Assembly (NCBI RefSeq): GCF_038592905.1
Contig: NZ_CP151943.1
Location: 2,592,001-2,650,000, forward strand
Origin: Neobacillus sp. FSL H8-0543
GTDB lineage: Bacteria; Bacillota; Bacilli; Bacillales; Cytobacillaceae
Direction: 5' to 3'
DNA: 58,000 nucleotides
Position 1 is the first letter of the stretch; each line of letters begins with the position of its first letter. The notes under the pieces are model-generated. The model was not told the DNA's origin. It made no database searches and was given only the letters and a program-made list of their open reading frames with translations. This document shows positions 56,663-58,000 of this stretch, one piece after another. The translations under genes were made by a program, and so were the position numbers.

Positions 56663-56693
56663 TAGGATGAAGTAAAAAGACAAAGATTATTCG
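56663..56693 (-). promoter_or_regulatory. Sigma-G promoter of gerD
   Basis: Reading the - strand, CGAATA (56693-56688) and CATCCTA (56669-56663) are separated by 18 bp. This is close to the sigma-G consensus (TGAATA, 17-18 bp, CATACTA). It fits forespore expression of gerD. Confidence 0.65.
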
Positions 56694-56729
56694 TTATGTT
56701 ATCAAAATCTAGATTTTTTAACTTTGGAT

Positions 56730-56738
56730 TGGTACAAT
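56730..56738 (+). promoter_or_regulatory. Extended -10 promoter of kbaA
   Basis: TGGTACAAT (hexamer 56733-56738), 38 nt before the kbaA start; no good -35. Confidence 0.45.
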
Positions 56739-56775
56739 TACTATGATATTTATTATTTACTTGGAGGATAAAAGT

Positions 56776-57456
56776 GTGACAAGTCGTATCTGGGTCAAAC
56801 TGTTTCTGCGCACCCTATTAGTGGGTGGAGTAACAACAGCAGTTTTAGGATTTATCGTACGCTGGAGTGAATTTCAGTCTTATTTTACTGAATTTCAAAT
56901 CTTCGATATATTATCTACTACTATCTGGTTATTATTTATGGGCTTCCTTTTTAGTGTGATTAGCCAAATGGGCTTTTTTGCTTATTTAACCGTTCACCGT
57001 TTTGGTTTAGGAATATTTAAATCAGTTTCACTATGGAATGCTGTTCAAGTGGTCCTCATTTTATTTGTTTTATTCGACCTTATTTATTTACGCTATGAGA
57101 CCTTTGCCGAACAAGGAGAATCTGTTATGCCTTATTTCGGTCTAGCGGCATTACTGCTAATCATCAGTCTTATTGTGGCGGGGTTCAAAGCAAAACAAAC
57201 AAACCGAGAGGCTTTCATTCCTGCCCTTTTTGTTATGATTGTAGTAACTGTAATTGAGTGGGTGCCAGTCTTGCGTGTAAATGAAAAAAGTTGGCTTCTC
57301 CTTATGATGTTTGCTTTATTGGCATGTAATGCATATCAATTATTAATCCTTCATAAATTAAATGCAGAGTCAGCAAATGAAAGAAGAAGACGGGCAAGTC
57401 GTTCAAGTGAAACAAAGACTGCAAATAACAAAATTAAAGCCTTAAAAAGCAAATGA
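56776..57456 (+). CDS. kbaA: KbaA, membrane activator of KinB signalling
   Basis: KbaA is a membrane protein needed for KinB-dependent activation of the Spo0A phosphorelay at sporulation onset. The 226-residue protein shows about six hydrophobic segments, for example TTIWLLFMGFLFSVISQMGF and YFGLAALLLIISLIVAGF, and a basic C-terminal tail (ERRRRASRSSETK). GTG at 56776 is chosen because TTGGAGGATAAAAGT stands just before it; the frame opens further upstream at 56743. The position between gerD and pdaB is the same as in B. subtilis. Confidence 0.88.
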   Translation: MTSRIWVKLFLRTLLVGGVTTAVLGFIVRWSEFQSYFTEFQIFDILSTTIWLLFMGFLFSVISQMGFFAYLTVHRFGLGIFKSVSLWNAVQVVLILFVLFDLIYLRYETFAEQGESVMPYFGLAALLLIISLIVAGFKAKQTNREAFIPALFVMIVVTVIEWVPVLRVNEKSWLLLMMFALLACNAYQLLILHKLNAESANERRRRASRSSETKTANNKIKALKSK

Positions 57457-57481
57457 AAAAACCGCCATTTGGCGGTTTTTT
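57456..57481. terminator. Bidirectional terminator between kbaA and pdaB
   Basis: AAAAAACCGCC-ATTT-GGCGGTTTTTT is a perfect symmetric stem serving the convergent kbaA (+) and pdaB (-) genes. Confidence 0.93.
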
Positions 57482-58000
57482 AATTGATTTCCTGTGATTT
57501 AACGTCACCGTTAGCTATCATTTCTGAAACAGTTACAACCTTTAACCCCTTCTGGTTGATTTCTTTGAGAATCTCGGGAAGGGCCTTTGATGTTTGTTTT
57601 GCGGAATCAGATGCATGCAAAAGGATAATATCACCTTTATTTGCCTTCTTTACATTCTCCACAATTTGAACAACTCCTGGATTAGTCCAATCCTTAGAAT
57701 CAATACTCCAATGGACAACCGTATAGCCATATCTTTCGGCAATTATTAAGGTTCTCTCATCGAAATGCCCAGTGGGAGCACGCAAAAGTTTAATATCTTT
57801 GATATTTAATTTTTTAAATGCTTCAGTTGCTTTTGCAATGTCTTTTCCGATTTTAACATCTTCTAGTTCTGTGTAATCCTCATATGCATAACCAAGTATT
57901 CCAATTTCATATCCTTCCTTCACGATGCGGTTGACAATATCCGGATGCCTCTCTGCCCATGAACCAGATAAAAAGAAGGTAGCTGACTTCACATTCTCTT
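57480..58000 (-). CDS. pdaB: PdaB, polysaccharide deacetylase (5' part outside window)
   Basis: PdaB is a sporulation polysaccharide deacetylase (NodB homology domain) that maintains spore cortex integrity. The frame is open to the right edge, so the start and N terminus lie beyond 58000; 173 codons are seen. The visible part runs [20 protein letters not shown], then [16 protein letters not shown] and [20 protein letters not shown], typical of NodB motifs 3-5. The start of the catalytic domain, with its first metal aspartate, is not included. Confidence 0.9.
   Translation of the reverse strand, partial: ENVKSATFFLSGSWAERHPDIVNRIVKEGYEIGILGYAYEDYTELEDVKIGKDIAKATEAFKKLNIKDIKLLRAPTGHFDERTLIIAERYGYTVVHWSIDSKDWTNPGVVQIVENVKKANKGDIILLHASDSAKQTSKALPEILKEINQKGLKVVTVSEMIANGDVKSQEIN

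Overview
The window is a low-GC Gram-positive chromosome segment that matches, gene for gene, the conserved block right of the origin in endospore-forming Bacillaceae (ctsR/mcsA through pdaB in Bacillus subtilis). Spore and sporulation genes (sigH, disA, cwlD, gerD, kbaA, pdaB), Bacillus-type ribosomal leaders and strong Shine-Dalgarno sites all support this. The species cannot be fixed from the sequence; a Bacillus/Neobacillus-like genus is my inference. Almost every gene is on the + strand; only gerD and the pdaB fragment at the right edge are on the - strand. No rRNA, tRNA, prophage, insertion sequence with a transposase, or CRISPR array is visible.

Layout. (1) 1-6532: protein quality control and DNA-integrity genes mcsA (5' cut by the window edge), mcsB, clpC, radA and disA. 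(2) 6734-14640: the PIN/TRAM membrane protein gene yacL, isoprenoid genes ispD-ispF, gltX, a cysteine T-box, cysE-cysS, then the RNA-processing set mrnC-rlmB-rae1. (3) 14711-20079: sigH, rpmG, secE, nusG, the L11-L1 and L10-L12 genes and the methyltransferase gene ybxB. (4) 20341-32534: rpoB, rpoC, the L7Ae-like gene, rpsL, rpsG, fusA and tuf. (5) 32929-47811: the S10-spc-alpha ribosomal superoperon from rpsJ to rplQ, with secY, adk, map, infA, rpmJ and rpoA. (6) 48185-52518: the ECF transporter module ecfA1-ecfA2-ecfT, truA, rplM and rpsI. (7) 52752-58000: ybaK, cwlD, salA, gerD, kbaA and a partial pdaB.

The genes make up the transcription and translation machinery (RNA polymerase subunits, NusG, more than 30 ribosomal proteins, EF-G, EF-Tu, IF1, two aminoacyl-tRNA synthetases), the Sec channel that receives its products, and stress and sporulation regulators. 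Control is mostly by strong sigma-A promoters followed by structured leaders: a T-box, L10 and L13 leaders, a candidate L1 site and several hairpin leaders without a known ligand.

The unusual parts lie between the conserved genes. A 13.6-copy tandem array of an exactly 52-bp hairpin unit (53237-53943) separates ybaK from cwlD. A GC-rich, foldback, MITE-like element of about 188 bp (15985-16172) sits between secE and nusG, two genes that are normally adjacent. There is a probable decayed remnant of the KOW-protein gene between map and infA, a terminator-bearing leader of unknown type before ecfA1, and structured spacers before rpoB, rpoC, tuf and rpoA.
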